A DNA stretch of 38,423 nt from Mesorhizobium sp. WSM3626 (GCF_000513935.1 NZ_AZUY01000003.1:231467-269889), one strand, 5' to 3'. Shown: positions 17,433 to 27,655, numbered from the stretch's first letter. The notes: a model not told the origin generated them from the letters alone. Made by a program: numbers and translations.

Positions 17433-18355
17433 TAGTTCACACCCTTCGGCACGTTCTCCGGCGGCACCGTGGTGTCGACCACTTTCTGGCGATGGAAGAT
17501 GAACAGGCCGGCCAGAACGATGATGCCGGAGCCGATCAGGATGCGCGGGCCGGGAACGTCGCCGAAGAACACCAGCCCGAACACCACCGCCCACAGGAGC
17601 AGCGTGTAGTGCAGCGGCGCCAGCGTCGAGGCTGGTGCCAGTTTCAGCGCCCGCGTGATCATCAGATGCGCACCGCAGGAGACGATGCCGAGCAGCAGCA
17701 TCGCGCCGAGATCGAGCGCTGACGGCGTCTTCCAGGCACCGATGGTCAGCACGCCGCCAACCAACAGCGTGCCGATCGTCTGCCATGTCACCAGATTGGT
17801 GTCGCTGGTGCCGCGCAGGCGCCGGTTGAGGATGATGGCGAATGCGAAGGCAAGACTGCCGACAAGCGCGAAACCCGACGACAGCGAAAACGCGGCAGAG
17901 GACGGTTTCAGCATGATCACCACGCCGCAGAAGCCAAGCAGGATCGCCACCCAGCGGCGCCAGCCGACCTTTTCGCCAAGCAGGAAATGCGATAGCGCCG
18001 CCACATAGATCGGGCCAGCCATGTAGAAGCTCATCACATCGGCAAGCGGCAGAAAGACGACGGCGGCGTAGAACAAAGCGGTGTCCAGCGTCGTCGCCAC
18101 CACGCGCAGGACCTGCAGCCCGGGCCGTTCCATCTGGAACAGTCTGCCAGCGCCCTGGTTGGCGATCATCGGGCCAAGCACGATGAAGGCGCCGATAGAG
18201 CGGATCAGCACCACCTGGCCGACGGAAAAGCTGGTGACCAGCCATTTGCCCATCGCGTCGTTCAGCGCAAACAGAAAGTCGCCCGCCAGCATCAGCAGGA
18301 TGCCGGCGAGAAGCACATTCTTGACCATCGAATTCCGGGCGACGGGCTCAACCAT
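17432..18355 (-). CDS. EamA/DMT-family transporter
   Basis: Membrane protein of 307 residues with ten predicted helices in two EamA repeats. The first repeat begins after a short N-terminus with LLAGILLMLAGDFLFALNDA near residue 15. The second begins near residue 160 with ALVGSLAFAFAIILNRRLRG. Such proteins usually export or exchange small metabolites. The ATG at 18355 has an AGGAG site six bases upstream. A downstream ATG at 18328 is possible but lacks one. It lies 82 bases downstream of the cytosine-deaminase-like gene on the same strand, so the two may be co-transcribed, with transport linked to the amidohydrolase substrate or product. Direction and substrate are unknown. Confidence 0.87.
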   Translation of the reverse strand: MVEPVARNSMVKNVLLAGILLMLAGDFLFALNDAMGKWLVTSFSVGQVVLIRSIGAFIVLGPMIANQGAGRLFQMERPGLQVLRVVATTLDTALFYAAVVFLPLADVMSFYMAGPIYVAALSHFLLGEKVGWRRWVAILLGFCGVVIMLKPSSAAFSLSSGFALVGSLAFAFAIILNRRLRGTSDTNLVTWQTIGTLLVGGVLTIGAWKTPSALDLGAMLLLGIVSCGAHLMITRALKLAPASTLAPLHYTLLLWAVVFGLVFFGDVPGPRILIGSGIIVLAGLFIFHRQKVVDTTVPPENVPKGVN

Positions 18356-18437
18356 GCCCGGCTCCTAGAGGCAAGCGCCAACTTTGACGAGTGGGAATCG
18401 AAGAAACGGTAAGACCAGCCGCGGGAATCGGCTGTAT

Positions 18438-19718
18438 CTACCCGGATTTGTGCCGCCGGTTCACCTGCGACGGCCTGCCGGAGATCGAAAGCCTGGTATC
18501 CTGCCTTGTCCGCTCCGCCACCACCTTGCCCCTGGCGATGACGCAGATGCGCTCGGCGCGCAGGCGCAGGGCCTCGATCGGATTGCCGGCATCGACGATC
18601 ACCAGGCTGGCGCGCTTGCCGACAGCCAGGCCAAGATGATCAAGGCCCATGATCGCGGCGTTGACGTTGGTAACCATGTCGAAGCAGCGCGCCATGTCGG
18701 CGGGGCTCGACATCTGGGCGACATGCAGGCCCATGAAGGCGACGTCGAGCATGTCGGCGGTGCCCAGCGAATACCAGGGATCGAGCACGCAATCCTGACC
18801 CCAGCCGACACGGATGCCCAGCGCCTGCATTTCCTTGACCCGCGTCATGCCACGCCGCTTCGGGAACGTGTCGTGACGGCCCTGCAGCATGATGTTGATC
18901 AGCGGGTTGGGTATCGCCGAAACCCCGGCCTCGGCGATCAGCGGCAACAGTTTCGAGACGTAGTAATTGTCCATCGAATGCATGGAGGTGAGGTGCGAAC
19001 CGGCCACCCTGCCCTGCAGGCCGAGGCGCTGCGTTTCATAGGCCAATTGCTCGATGTGACGCGACAGCGGGTCATCTGTCTCGTCGCAATGCAGGTCGAC
19101 CATGAGGCCGCGTTTTGCCGCGATCTCGCACAATTCGGTCACCGAGCGCCTGCCGTCGGCCATGGTGCGCTCGAAATGCGGAATGCCGCCGACGATGTCG
19201 ACCCCCATGTCCAGCGCGCGCATGGTATTTTGGCGCGCCGTCGGCGAGCGATAGAACCCGTCCTGCGGGAAGGCCACCAATTGCAGATCGATATAAGGGG
19301 CGACGGCCTTCTTGACCTCCAGCAGCGCCTCGACCGCCAGCAGCCTGTCGTCGCAGACATCGACATGGGTGCGGATGGCCAGCAGCCCCATCGACACCGC
19401 CCAGTCGCAATAGGCGAGCGCGCGATCGCGCACAGCTTCGTGCGTCAAGCACGGCTTCAGTTCGCCCCACAGCGAAATGCCCTCGAGCAGCGTGCCCGAC
19501 GCGTTGATGCGCGGAATGCCGTAGGACAGCGTGGCGTCCATATGGAAATGCGGATCGACGAAGGGCGGCGACACCAGATTGCCACGGGCGTCGACCTCGG
19601 TCCGCGCGGAACCCTCGAGCTTCGGCTCGATCGCCGCGATCGTCTCGCCGCTGATGCCGATGTCGGCTATGCCGCCATCCGGCAGCGTGCCGCCACGAAC
19701 GATTAGGTCGAAATCCAT
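18438..19718 (-). CDS. codA: Cytosine-deaminase-like amidohydrolase (CodA family)
   Basis: Metal-dependent amidohydrolase of 426 residues, essentially the length of E. coli CodA (427). The metal ligands HFHMD (H57, H59) are in place, as are HCDETDD with the proton-shuttling glutamate and the histidine in GSHLTSMHS. The NPLINIMLQGRHDTFPKRRG stretch and the FPQDG glutamine also match CodA. One difference stands out: E. coli has two aspartates in GHDDVFDPW, while this protein has GQDCVLDPW, so D309 is kept but its neighbour is C310. The second aspartate contacts the pyrimidine in CodA, so the natural substrate may be a related ring rather than cytosine. It probably heads a transcript with the EamA transporter. 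Confidence 0.82.
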   Translation of the reverse strand: MDFDLIVRGGTLPDGGIADIGISGETIAAIEPKLEGSARTEVDARGNLVSPPFVDPHFHMDATLSYGIPRINASGTLLEGISLWGELKPCLTHEAVRDRALAYCDWAVSMGLLAIRTHVDVCDDRLLAVEALLEVKKAVAPYIDLQLVAFPQDGFYRSPTARQNTMRALDMGVDIVGGIPHFERTMADGRRSVTELCEIAAKRGLMVDLHCDETDDPLSRHIEQLAYETQRLGLQGRVAGSHLTSMHSMDNYYVSKLLPLIAEAGVSAIPNPLINIMLQGRHDTFPKRRGMTRVKEMQALGIRVGWGQDCVLDPWYSLGTADMLDVAFMGLHVAQMSSPADMARCFDMVTNVNAAIMGLDHLGLAVGKRASLVIVDAGNPIEALRLRAERICVIARGKVVAERTRQDTRLSISGRPSQVNRRHKSG

Positions 19719-19868
19719 CTCTCATCATCCCGCTTGAAGAATCACAGTTGCATCGTGTCTCAAAAGACAGCCTGCCGCAGCGGTTTCTTTCCATGGCGGC
19801 AAAGGTTCCCACCGGCGGCAACTCCCTCTATAAGCCGCCTTCGTCATCCCGGCATCAAGGATCAGCCG

Positions 19869-21623
<1,755 letters not shown>

Positions 21624-21631
21624 GGTTTTTT

Positions 21632-21777
21632 CCTTCTCCCCTTGTGGGAGAAGGTGGATCGGCGCGCAGCACCGAGACGGTTGAGGGGTGGGTGACGGAG
21701 TGCCGTCGGCGTCAAGCTGGAGCACCCCTCATCCGACCTCGCTTCGCGAGGCCACCTTCTCCCACAAGGGGAGAAGG
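21632..21777. repeat. RIME-like 146-base palindromic element
   Basis: The outer arms (21632-21657 and 21752-21777) are perfect 26-base inverted repeats. Each arm is itself a hairpin (CCTTCTCCC-N5-GGGAGAAGG). Inner arms GAGGGGTG (21683-21690) and CACCCCTC (21723-21730) extend the symmetry. It fills the gap between the convergent exporter and ilvD genes. The size and architecture resemble the Rhizobium-specific intergenic mosaic elements; family assignment is inference. Confidence 0.85.
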
Positions 21778-21788
21778 AAGAACCGCCC

Positions 21789-23633
21789 TTACTCCGGCAC
21801 GTGCCTCACGGCCCCCTTGTCGGCACTGGTGGCGAAGGCAGCGTAGGCGCGCAGCGCGGTCGTCACCTTGCGCTTGCGCTTTTCCTGCGGCCTCCAGGCG
21901 TCCGCGCCCTTGGCCTCCATGGCCGCCCGGCGCGCATCGAGTTCCGCGTCGTCCACGGCGAGGCGGATGGTGCGGTTCGGGATATCGATCTCGATCGTAT
22001 CGCCCTCCTGCACCAGCCCGATCAGCCCGCCTTCCGCCGCTTCAGGCGAAGCATGGCCGATGGACAGGCCCGAGGTGCCGCCGGAGAAGCGGCCATCGGT
22101 GACCAGCGCGCAGGCCTTGCCCAGGCCCTTCGACTTCAGATAGCTGGTCGGATAGAGCATTTCCTGCATGCCGGGGCCGCCGCGCGGTCCCTCATAGCGG
22201 ATGACGACGACATCGCCAGCCTTGATCTCATTGGCAAGGATCGCCTTGACCGAAGCGTCTTGGCTCTCGAAGACGCGCGCCGGACCGGTGAATTTCAGGA
22301 TCGACTCGTCGACGCCGGCCGTCTTCACGATGCAGCCGTCGAGCGCCAGATTGCCTTTCAGCACGGCAAGGCCGCCATCTTTCGAGAAAGGCGTCTTCGC
22401 CGAGCGGATGACGCCGGTTTCGCGGTTCGTGTCGAGCTCGTCCCAGCGGCGGTCCTGGCTGAAGGCGACCTGTGTCGGCACGCCGCCGGGAGCGGCGAGG
22501 AAAAAGTCGCGCACATTCTGGCTCGAGGTGCGCGAAATATCCCAATGGTCGAGCGCTTCGCCGAGGCTGGCGGTATGCACCGTCGGCAGATCGCGATTGA
22601 GCAGTCCGGCCTCGTCGAGCTGGCCGAGGATGGCCATGATGCCGCCGGCGCGATGGACGTCTTCCATGTGCACGTCGGACTTGGCCGGCGCCACCTTGCA
22701 AAGGACGGGCACCCGCCGCGACAGCCGGTCGATGTCCTCCATGGTGAAGTCGACCTCGCCCTCATGGGCGGCGGCCAGGATGTGCAGCACCGTGTTGGTC
22801 GAGCCGCCCATGGCGATGTCGAGCGTCATGGCGTTCTCGAAGGCGCCCTTCGAGGCGATGCTGCGCGGCAGTGCGCTCTCGTCATCCTGCTCGTAGTAGC
22901 GCTGGGCGAGATCGACGACGAGATGACCGGCCTCGACGAACAGACGCTTGCGGTCGGCATGCGTGGCCAGCGTCGAGCCGTTGCCGGGCAGCGACAGGCC
23001 GAGTGCCTCGGTCAGGCAGTTCATCGAGTTGGCGGTGAACATGCCCGAGCAGGAGCCGCAGGTCGGGCAGGCCGAGCGCTCGATGACCTTGACGTCCTCG
23101 TCGGAGATCTTGTCGTCGGCAGCGGCCACCATGGCGTCGACCAGGTCGAGCGCCTGCGTCTTGCCGGCCAGCACGACCTTGCCGGCTTCCATCGGCCCGC
23201 CGGAGACGAACACGGTCGGGATGTTGAGGCGCAGCGAGGCCATCAGCATGCCGGGGGTGATCTTGTCGCAGTTGGAGATGCAAACCATGGCGTCGGCGCA
23301 ATGCGCGTTGACCATGTATTCGACGGAATCGGCGATCAGCTCGCGCGACGGCAGCGAATAGAGCATGCCGTCATGGCCCATGGCGATGCCGTCGTCGACC
23401 GCGATGGTGTTGAATTCCTTGGCGACACCGCCGGCCTTCTCGATCTCGCGCGCGACCAGCTGGCCGAGGTCCTTCAGATGAACATGGCCCGGCACGAACT
23501 GGGTGAAGGAATTCACCACCGCGATGATCGGCTTACCGAAATCACTATCCTTCATGCCTGTGGCGCGCCACAGGCCGCGGGCGCCGGCCATGTTGCGGCC
23601 ATGGGTGGTGGTGCGGGAACGGTAGGCGGGCAT
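21789..23633 (-). CDS. ilvD: Dihydroxy-acid dehydratase
   Basis: Iron-sulfur dehydratase of 614 residues, the usual IlvD length. It converts 2,3-dihydroxy-isovalerate and -methylvalerate to the 2-keto acids in valine and isoleucine synthesis. Cluster and metal-binding cysteines appear in [11 protein letters not shown] near residue 122 and [16 protein letters not shown] near residue 195. Other family stretches are [23 protein letters not shown] and [20 protein letters not shown]. The ATG at 23633 gives the canonical [20 protein letters not shown] start and has AAGGA upstream. A longer reading of 32 residues is unlikely. It is monocistronic here, convergent with the exporter and divergent from a VOC protein gene. 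Confidence 0.97.
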   Translation of the reverse strand: MPAYRSRTTTHGRNMAGARGLWRATGMKDSDFGKPIIAVVNSFTQFVPGHVHLKDLGQLVAREIEKAGGVAKEFNTIAVDDGIAMGHDGMLYSLPSRELIADSVEYMVNAHCADAMVCISNCDKITPGMLMASLRLNIPTVFVSGGPMEAGKVVLAGKTQALDLVDAMVAAADDKISDEDVKVIERSACPTCGSCSGMFTANSMNCLTEALGLSLPGNGSTLATHADRKRLFVEAGHLVVDLAQRYYEQDDESALPRSIASKGAFENAMTLDIAMGGSTNTVLHILAAAHEGEVDFTMEDIDRLSRRVPVLCKVAPAKSDVHMEDVHRAGGIMAILGQLDEAGLLNRDLPTVHTASLGEALDHWDISRTSSQNVRDFFLAAPGGVPTQVAFSQDRRWDELDTNRETGVIRSAKTPFSKDGGLAVLKGNLALDGCIVKTAGVDESILKFTGPARVFESQDASVKAILANEIKAGDVVVIRYEGPRGGPGMQEMLYPTSYLKSKGLGKACALVTDGRFSGGTSGLSIGHASPEAAEGGLIGLVQEGDTIEIDIPNRTIRLAVDDAELDARRAAMEAKGADAWRPQEKRKRKVTTALRAYAAFATSADKGAVRHVPE

Positions 23634-23879
23634 GTTTTTTCCTTGGTGTGGCTGTGGCCGAAGAATGGCGCGGCGGCGCTGAATTTTGATCGCAGGGGTT
23701 ATAGACGCGCAACTATGGTCTGGCCACAATTTTGCAATGCGCCAGATTCTCCGGGAAAATTCGATGCCACTGTCGGATCTGGCGTCTCATGGCCGTCCTT
23801 GGGCAGACGGCAAGAAATGGCGCCATTCCGGGAGCCAGCCGTTCCATTGTGGCAGCAAGAAGCAACCGAGGAGCACGAC

Positions 23880-24350
23880 ATGCAAAAGATCACCACCTTC
23901 CTATGGTTCGACGACCAGGCCGAAGAGGCCATGAACCATTACGTATCCATCTTCAAGAATTCGAAGGTGCTGAGCGTCACGCGCTGGCCGCAGGGCCATG
24001 CTTCGGAAGGCAAAGTGCTGGTGGCATCGTTCGAGCTCGACGGCGTGCAGTTCCAAGCGCTCAATGGCGGCCCGCAATACAAGTTCACGGAGGCCATGTC
24101 GCTCTCGATCGACTGCAAAACGCAGGACGAGGTCGATCATTTCTGGAGCAAACTCACCGAGGGCGGCGGCGAACCCGGCCGATGCAGCTGGCTGAAGGAC
24201 AAGTTCGGCGTTTCCTGGCAGGTCGTGCCGGAGCAATTGCCGCGACTGCTTCAGGACCCTGACAGGGCCAAGGCCGGCCGGGTGATGTCGGCGATGATGC
24301 AGATGGGCAAGATCGATATCGCCAAATTGGAGGCGGCGGCGAAAGGGTGA
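23880..24350 (+). CDS. PhnB-like VOC superfamily protein
   Basis: Cytosolic protein of 156 residues of the PhnB/3-demethylubiquinone-9 methyltransferase-domain type within the vicinal oxygen chelate fold. The N-terminal signature is ITTFLWFDDQAEEAMNHYVS, the central strand is SFELDGVQFQALNGGP, and the C-terminal part has CSWLKDKFGVSWQVVPEQLP. The tail VMSAMMQMGKIDIAKLEAA is common in this group. Despite the domain name these proteins are not methyltransferases, and their reactions are mostly unknown. The ATG at 23880 has AGGAG six bases upstream. It is divergent from ilvD over 246 bases and convergent with prfC, with a tight palindrome between. Confidence 0.88.
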   Translation: MQKITTFLWFDDQAEEAMNHYVSIFKNSKVLSVTRWPQGHASEGKVLVASFELDGVQFQALNGGPQYKFTEAMSLSIDCKTQDEVDHFWSKLTEGGGEPGRCSWLKDKFGVSWQVVPEQLPRLLQDPDRAKAGRVMSAMMQMGKIDIAKLEAAAKG

Positions 24351-24362
24351 TCGTAAGTGAGT

Positions 24363-24401
24363 AGCGAGTAGTGAGTAGTGGATCACTACTCGCTACTCGC
24401 T
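24363..24401. repeat. Tight palindrome of AGTGAGT/AGCGAGT units
   Basis: AGCGAGTAGTGAGTAGTG (24363-24380), loop GAT, then CACTACTCGCTACTCGCT (24384-24401) form an 18-base stem with one G-T wobble and a 3-base loop. It sits between the convergent VOC and prfC genes and ends five bases from the prfC stop. The same units form the looser palindrome at 1967-2038. It may act as a bidirectional transcript end, though there is no T-tract. Confidence 0.8.
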
Positions 24402-24405
24402 AGAA

Positions 24406-25998
24406 TCACGCCGCTTTGTCGCGAACCTGATAATCCTTGATCGTGGCGAAGCGGATCGCTTTCCAGCGCTCGGCTTCGTAGTTCAGCGAGAAGGCGTGCT
24501 GGGCCAAGAACACCGGGTCGTTGTCGAGGTCGCGAGCGATGTCGCCGCGATGCGCCTCGATGAAGCGAAGCACCTCGGCCTTGTCGTCGGCCGAGATCCA
24601 GCGGCAGACCGAAAAACGCGACATTTCGAATTCGACGGGCAGCGTGTATTCGAAATTGAGACGCTCTTTCAGCACATCGAGCTGCAGTGCGCCGACGACG
24701 CCGACGATGGCCGGTGAGCCGTCCTCTGGCGAGAACAGCTGAACGACGCCTTCCTCGGCCATCTGGTGCAGCGCTTCCTTGAGTTTTTTCGCTTTCATCG
24801 CGTCGCCGAGGCGGACACGACGCAGGATTTCCGGGGCGAAATTCGGCACGCCGCGAAACAGGATTTCCTCGCCCTCGGTCAGCGTGTCGCCGATGCGCAG
24901 CGTGCCGTGGTTGGGGATGCCGACGACATCGCCGGCGAAGGCTTCGTCGGCGGTGACACGGGTGCGGGCGAAGAAGAATTGCGGCGCCGAGAGGCTCATC
25001 GGCTTTCCCGTGCGCACCAGCTTGGCCTTCATGCCGCGCTCGAGCTTGCCCGAGCAGACGCGCACGAAGGCGATGCGGTCGCGGTGGTTGGGATCCATGT
25101 TGGCCTGTATCTTGAAGACGAAGGAGGTCATTTTCTCCTCCGTCGCCTCGATGGTGCGGGTGTCGGCCTCCTGCGCGCGCGGTGGCGGGCCAAAGGCGCC
25201 AAGCGCCTCGATCAGGTCGCGCACGCCATAATTGCGCAGCGCCGAGCCGAAATAGACCGGCGTCAGATGGCCCTCGCGATAAGCGTCGATGTCGAGCGGG
25301 CGGCAGGCTTCGCGCGCGAGCTCCAGTTCCTCGATGAAAGCCTCGCGCTCGTTTTCCGGCAGCAGGCCGGCAACGCGGTTGGAATCGGGACCCTTGACCG
25401 GCGTGCGTTCCTTCTCGTCGTCGCCCTTGCGCACGGCGTTCAGCGTCAGGTGATAGGTGCCGGAAAAAGTCTTGCCACGGCCGATCGGCCAGGTGATGGG
25501 CGCGGTGTCCAGCGCCAGCTTCTGCTCGATCTCGTCCAAAATCTCGAACGGATCGCGGCTTTCACGGTCCATCTTGTTGACGAAGGTGATGATCGGGATG
25601 TCGCGCAGCCTGCAGACCTCGAACAGCTTCAGCGTGCGCGGCTCGATGCCCTTGGCGGCGTCAATGACCATGACGGCCGAGTCGACCGCCGACAGCGTGC
25701 GATAGGTGTCGTCGGCGAAATCCTCGTGGCCCGGCGTGTCGAGCAGGTTGAAGACGTTGTCCTCATATTCGAACGTCATCACCGAGGTGACGACAGAAAT
25801 GCCGCGCTCGCGCTCGATCTTCATCCAGTCGGAACGCGTCTGGATGCGGTCCTTCTTGGCCTTGACCTCGCCGGCAAGCTGGATGGCGCCACCGAACAGC
25901 AGCAGCTTTTCGGTCAGCGTCGTCTTGCCGGCGTCGGGGTGGGCAATGATCGCGAAAGTGCGGCGGCGCGCCACTTCCTCTGGAATAATTTCGGGCAT
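24406..25998 (-). CDS. prfC: Peptide chain release factor 3
   Basis: Ribosome-associated GTPase of 530 residues that recycles class I release factors after stop-codon termination. The G1 P-loop is AHPDAGKTT at residues 19-27, G3 is DTPGHEDFADDTYRTL and G4 is VNKMDRESRDP. QLAGEVKAKKDR in the switch I region and the C-terminal FEYTLPVEFEMSRFSVCRWI stretch are RF3-specific and separate it from EF-G. The start MPEIIPEEVARRRTFAIIAH matches relatives. The ribosome site is weak (AAGAGA next to the ATG). It is a stand-alone housekeeping gene. Confidence 0.97.
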   Translation of the reverse strand: MPEIIPEEVARRRTFAIIAHPDAGKTTLTEKLLLFGGAIQLAGEVKAKKDRIQTRSDWMKIERERGISVVTSVMTFEYEDNVFNLLDTPGHEDFADDTYRTLSAVDSAVMVIDAAKGIEPRTLKLFEVCRLRDIPIITFVNKMDRESRDPFEILDEIEQKLALDTAPITWPIGRGKTFSGTYHLTLNAVRKGDDEKERTPVKGPDSNRVAGLLPENEREAFIEELELAREACRPLDIDAYREGHLTPVYFGSALRNYGVRDLIEALGAFGPPPRAQEADTRTIEATEEKMTSFVFKIQANMDPNHRDRIAFVRVCSGKLERGMKAKLVRTGKPMSLSAPQFFFARTRVTADEAFAGDVVGIPNHGTLRIGDTLTEGEEILFRGVPNFAPEILRRVRLGDAMKAKKLKEALHQMAEEGVVQLFSPEDGSPAIVGVVGALQLDVLKERLNFEYTLPVEFEMSRFSVCRWISADDKAEVLRFIEAHRGDIARDLDNDPVFLAQHAFSLNYEAERWKAIRFATIKDYQVRDKAA

Positions 25999-26062
25999 TC
26001 TCTTGGGATTTCCGTGTGACAGGCCGGGCTTCTAGCAGCGCAGCGCCGGGCTGTCGACCGGT

Positions 26063-26084
26063 CCGGCGGCGTGAACGCCGCCGG
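26063..26084 (-). terminator. GC hairpin downstream of the dehalogenase gene
   Basis: CCGGCGGCG, loop TGAA, CGCCGCCGG form a perfect 9-base stem located 15 bases past the dehalogenase stop on the minus strand. There is no T-tract, so it is a possible factor-dependent end or mRNA 3' stabiliser rather than a clear intrinsic terminator. Confidence 0.4.
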
Positions 26085-26098
26085 TTGCATGGCTTGCT

Positions 26099-27028
26099 TC
26101 AGGCGGGTTCGTTCATGCGGCCCGCCTGAACGACCCCCGGAAGCCAGCCGGCGATAGCGCTGCCGATCGTGTCGGCATGATCCTCCTGCAGGTAGTGCGC
26201 GCCAGGCCCGAGATCGATGAAACGGCAGTTCTTCGAGCTGGCCGCGAATTCGCGTGCGGCCTGCGGTGAGATAAGCGCGCCTGGATCGCCGGCGAACAGC
26301 AATTTTGGATAGGTGGACAGCCGCAGCGCCCGATGGTCGTGTTCGCTGATGGCGGCGACGTCGGCGGGCTGACCCTCGATCGGCAATTCCCGGGGCAAAC
26401 GCAGCACCGGCCTGCGCGATCGCGGCGTCGGGAACGGCGCCCGGTAGACGGCCATCTCTTCGTCGCTCATTGTGCGCAGCACCGAGGCCGGCAGCAATTT
26501 TTCGACGAAGACATTGTCTTCCAGGACCAGCTTCTCGCCGATATCGGGCGTACGCAACGCCTTGAACATTTCGCGAGCTTGCGGACGCTGGTGAAAGTCC
26601 TCCCAACGCTCGAAGGGCCGGATGAACTCCATGAAGGCGAGGCCGAGAACGCGGCGCGGCCACCGCGCCGCAAGATGGAAGGCCAGGGCAGTGCCCCAAT
26701 CCTGGGCGACCAGAACCATGTCCCTGATGTCGAGCGCGTCGAGAAAGGCGTCGAGGTAGCGGACATGGTCGAAGAAGCGATAGTCGATATCGGGCTTGCC
26801 GGATTGGCCATAGCCGATCAGGTCAGGCGCGATGCAGCGCCCGAACGGCGCCACGTGCGGGATGATGTTGCGCCAAATATGCGACGAGGTCGGATTGCCA
26901 TGCAGGAACAGCACGGTCGGACCGGACGCGCCGGCCTCGACAAAGGACATGGTCGAATCGAGGATGGCGATTTGCGAACGTCTCGCTGCGGCGACGCCCG
27001 CCTGAGGTATGTCGGCGTTCGAAGTCAT
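26099..27028 (-). CDS. dhaA: Haloalkane dehalogenase, subfamily II (DmlA/DhaA type)
   Basis: Alpha/beta-hydrolase of 309 residues that splits carbon-halogen bonds of haloalkanes to alcohol and halide. The full catalytic set of subfamily II is visible: nucleophile D110 in VAQDWG, base H278 in GAHYLQED, acid E134 in FMEFIRP, and halide-stabilising N45 (HGNPTS) and W111. The numbering is offset by about four from Rhodococcus DhaA. There is no signal peptide. The start overlaps the stop of the TetR gene (ATGA at 27025-27028), and an AAAGGAG site lies eight bases upstream. It is therefore coupled to its probable regulator. Mesorhizobium and Bradyrhizobium strains are known to carry such enzymes, although their natural substrate is unclear. 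Confidence 0.93.
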   Translation of the reverse strand: MTSNADIPQAGVAAARRSQIAILDSTMSFVEAGASGPTVLFLHGNPTSSHIWRNIIPHVAPFGRCIAPDLIGYGQSGKPDIDYRFFDHVRYLDAFLDALDIRDMVLVAQDWGTALAFHLAARWPRRVLGLAFMEFIRPFERWEDFHQRPQAREMFKALRTPDIGEKLVLEDNVFVEKLLPASVLRTMSDEEMAVYRAPFPTPRSRRPVLRLPRELPIEGQPADVAAISEHDHRALRLSTYPKLLFAGDPGALISPQAAREFAASSKNCRFIDLGPGAHYLQEDHADTIGSAIAGWLPGVVQAGRMNEPA

Positions 27029-27621
27029 GGGATCGGCTCCTTTCCAAAGACTGTGCTGAAGATGATCTTCTTGAACCGCTCGAGCGGCTCGGGGCTACGC
27101 TCGACTTTCATACGCAGCATGGCGCCTTGCCAGGACGACAGCAGGAAGTCGGCAAGGTCCTCGGCGTCGAAGGCTCTCGTGATGTCACCGGTCGCCTGGC
27201 CTTCGGCGATGCAGGCCGCGAAGGGCTGACGCCAGCGCTCGAAGATAGCGACCAGCCGCAGGCGCAGCGGTTCGCTGTGCACGGCGGTCTCAAGACTGAG
27301 ATTGCCGATCATGCAGCCGCGCGCCCAATCATGCGCTTCAAGCTTCGAGGTGATGAGATCGAGATAACGGCGCAGCCTGCCGACAGGCGGGGTCCCATCC
27401 CGCGCCAGCGCTGTTTCGACCAGTCCGCTGACGTAGGCGAAATAGCGTTCGACCACTTCGCCAACAAATTGCTCCTTGGAGGCAAAATGGTTTGTGAAGG
27501 AGCCCGGCCGGGCGTCAGCCGCGGCGACGATGTCGCGCACGCCGGCGGCGGCATAGCCCGAGTCCCAGATGGTCTGGAAACCGGCATCGAGGAGTTTTTC
27601 GCGGAGTGATTGTCTAGCCAT
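27025..27621 (-). CDS. TetR-family regulator of the dehalogenase gene
   Basis: Regulator of 198 residues. The N-terminal TetR helix-turn-helix is clear: REKLLDAGFQTIWDSGYAAA, then GVRDIVAAADARPGSFTNHF, then ASKEQFVGEVVERYF, within residues 6-60. The C-terminal half is a TetR_C-like ligand domain with the WARGCMIGNLSLE stretch common in AcuR/YcdC-like members. It is the first gene of a two-gene unit with the dehalogenase, overlapping by four bases. A perfect 18-base palindrome sits nine bases before its ATG, inside a strong promoter. Autorepression relieved by a substrate-like ligand is the natural model. No Shine-Dalgarno is visible before the ATG. Confidence 0.92.
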   Translation of the reverse strand: MARQSLREKLLDAGFQTIWDSGYAAAGVRDIVAAADARPGSFTNHFASKEQFVGEVVERYFAYVSGLVETALARDGTPPVGRLRRYLDLITSKLEAHDWARGCMIGNLSLETAVHSEPLRLRLVAIFERWRQPFAACIAEGQATGDITRAFDAEDLADFLLSSWQGAMLRMKVERSPEPLERFKKIIFSTVFGKEPIP

Positions 27622-27627
27622 GGTCGT

Positions 27628-27655
27628 ATAATACGTACGTACGTATTGATGTCAA
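27628..27655 (-). promoter_or_regulatory. tetR-dehalogenase promoter with operator in the spacer
   Basis: On the minus strand a perfect TTGACA (27655-27650) is followed by a 16-base spacer and TATTAT (27633-27628). The perfect palindrome AATACGTACGTACGTATT (27630-27647) fills the spacer and overlaps the -10. Transcription should start about seven bases on, at or next to 27621, the A of the tetR ATG. A leaderless transcript is therefore predicted. Confidence 0.72.

Noticed and set aside
18384..19706. A 440-codon open frame antisense to the amidohydrolase gene
   Set aside because: The minus strand carries a full-length CodA-family protein with all metal ligands. The plus-strand frame has no motif and an atypical composition.
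21801..24350. An 849-codon open frame antisense to ilvD and running into the VOC gene
   Set aside because: It is the shadow of the GC-rich third-position pattern of ilvD on the other strand. Its sequence is low in hydrophobic residues and rich in Arg, Asp, Gly and His, with no domain. Only the last 156 codons are the real VOC protein.
24766..26019. A 417-codon open frame antisense to prfC
   Set aside because: prfC is complete with RF3-specific motifs. The antisense frame is a compositional artefact.
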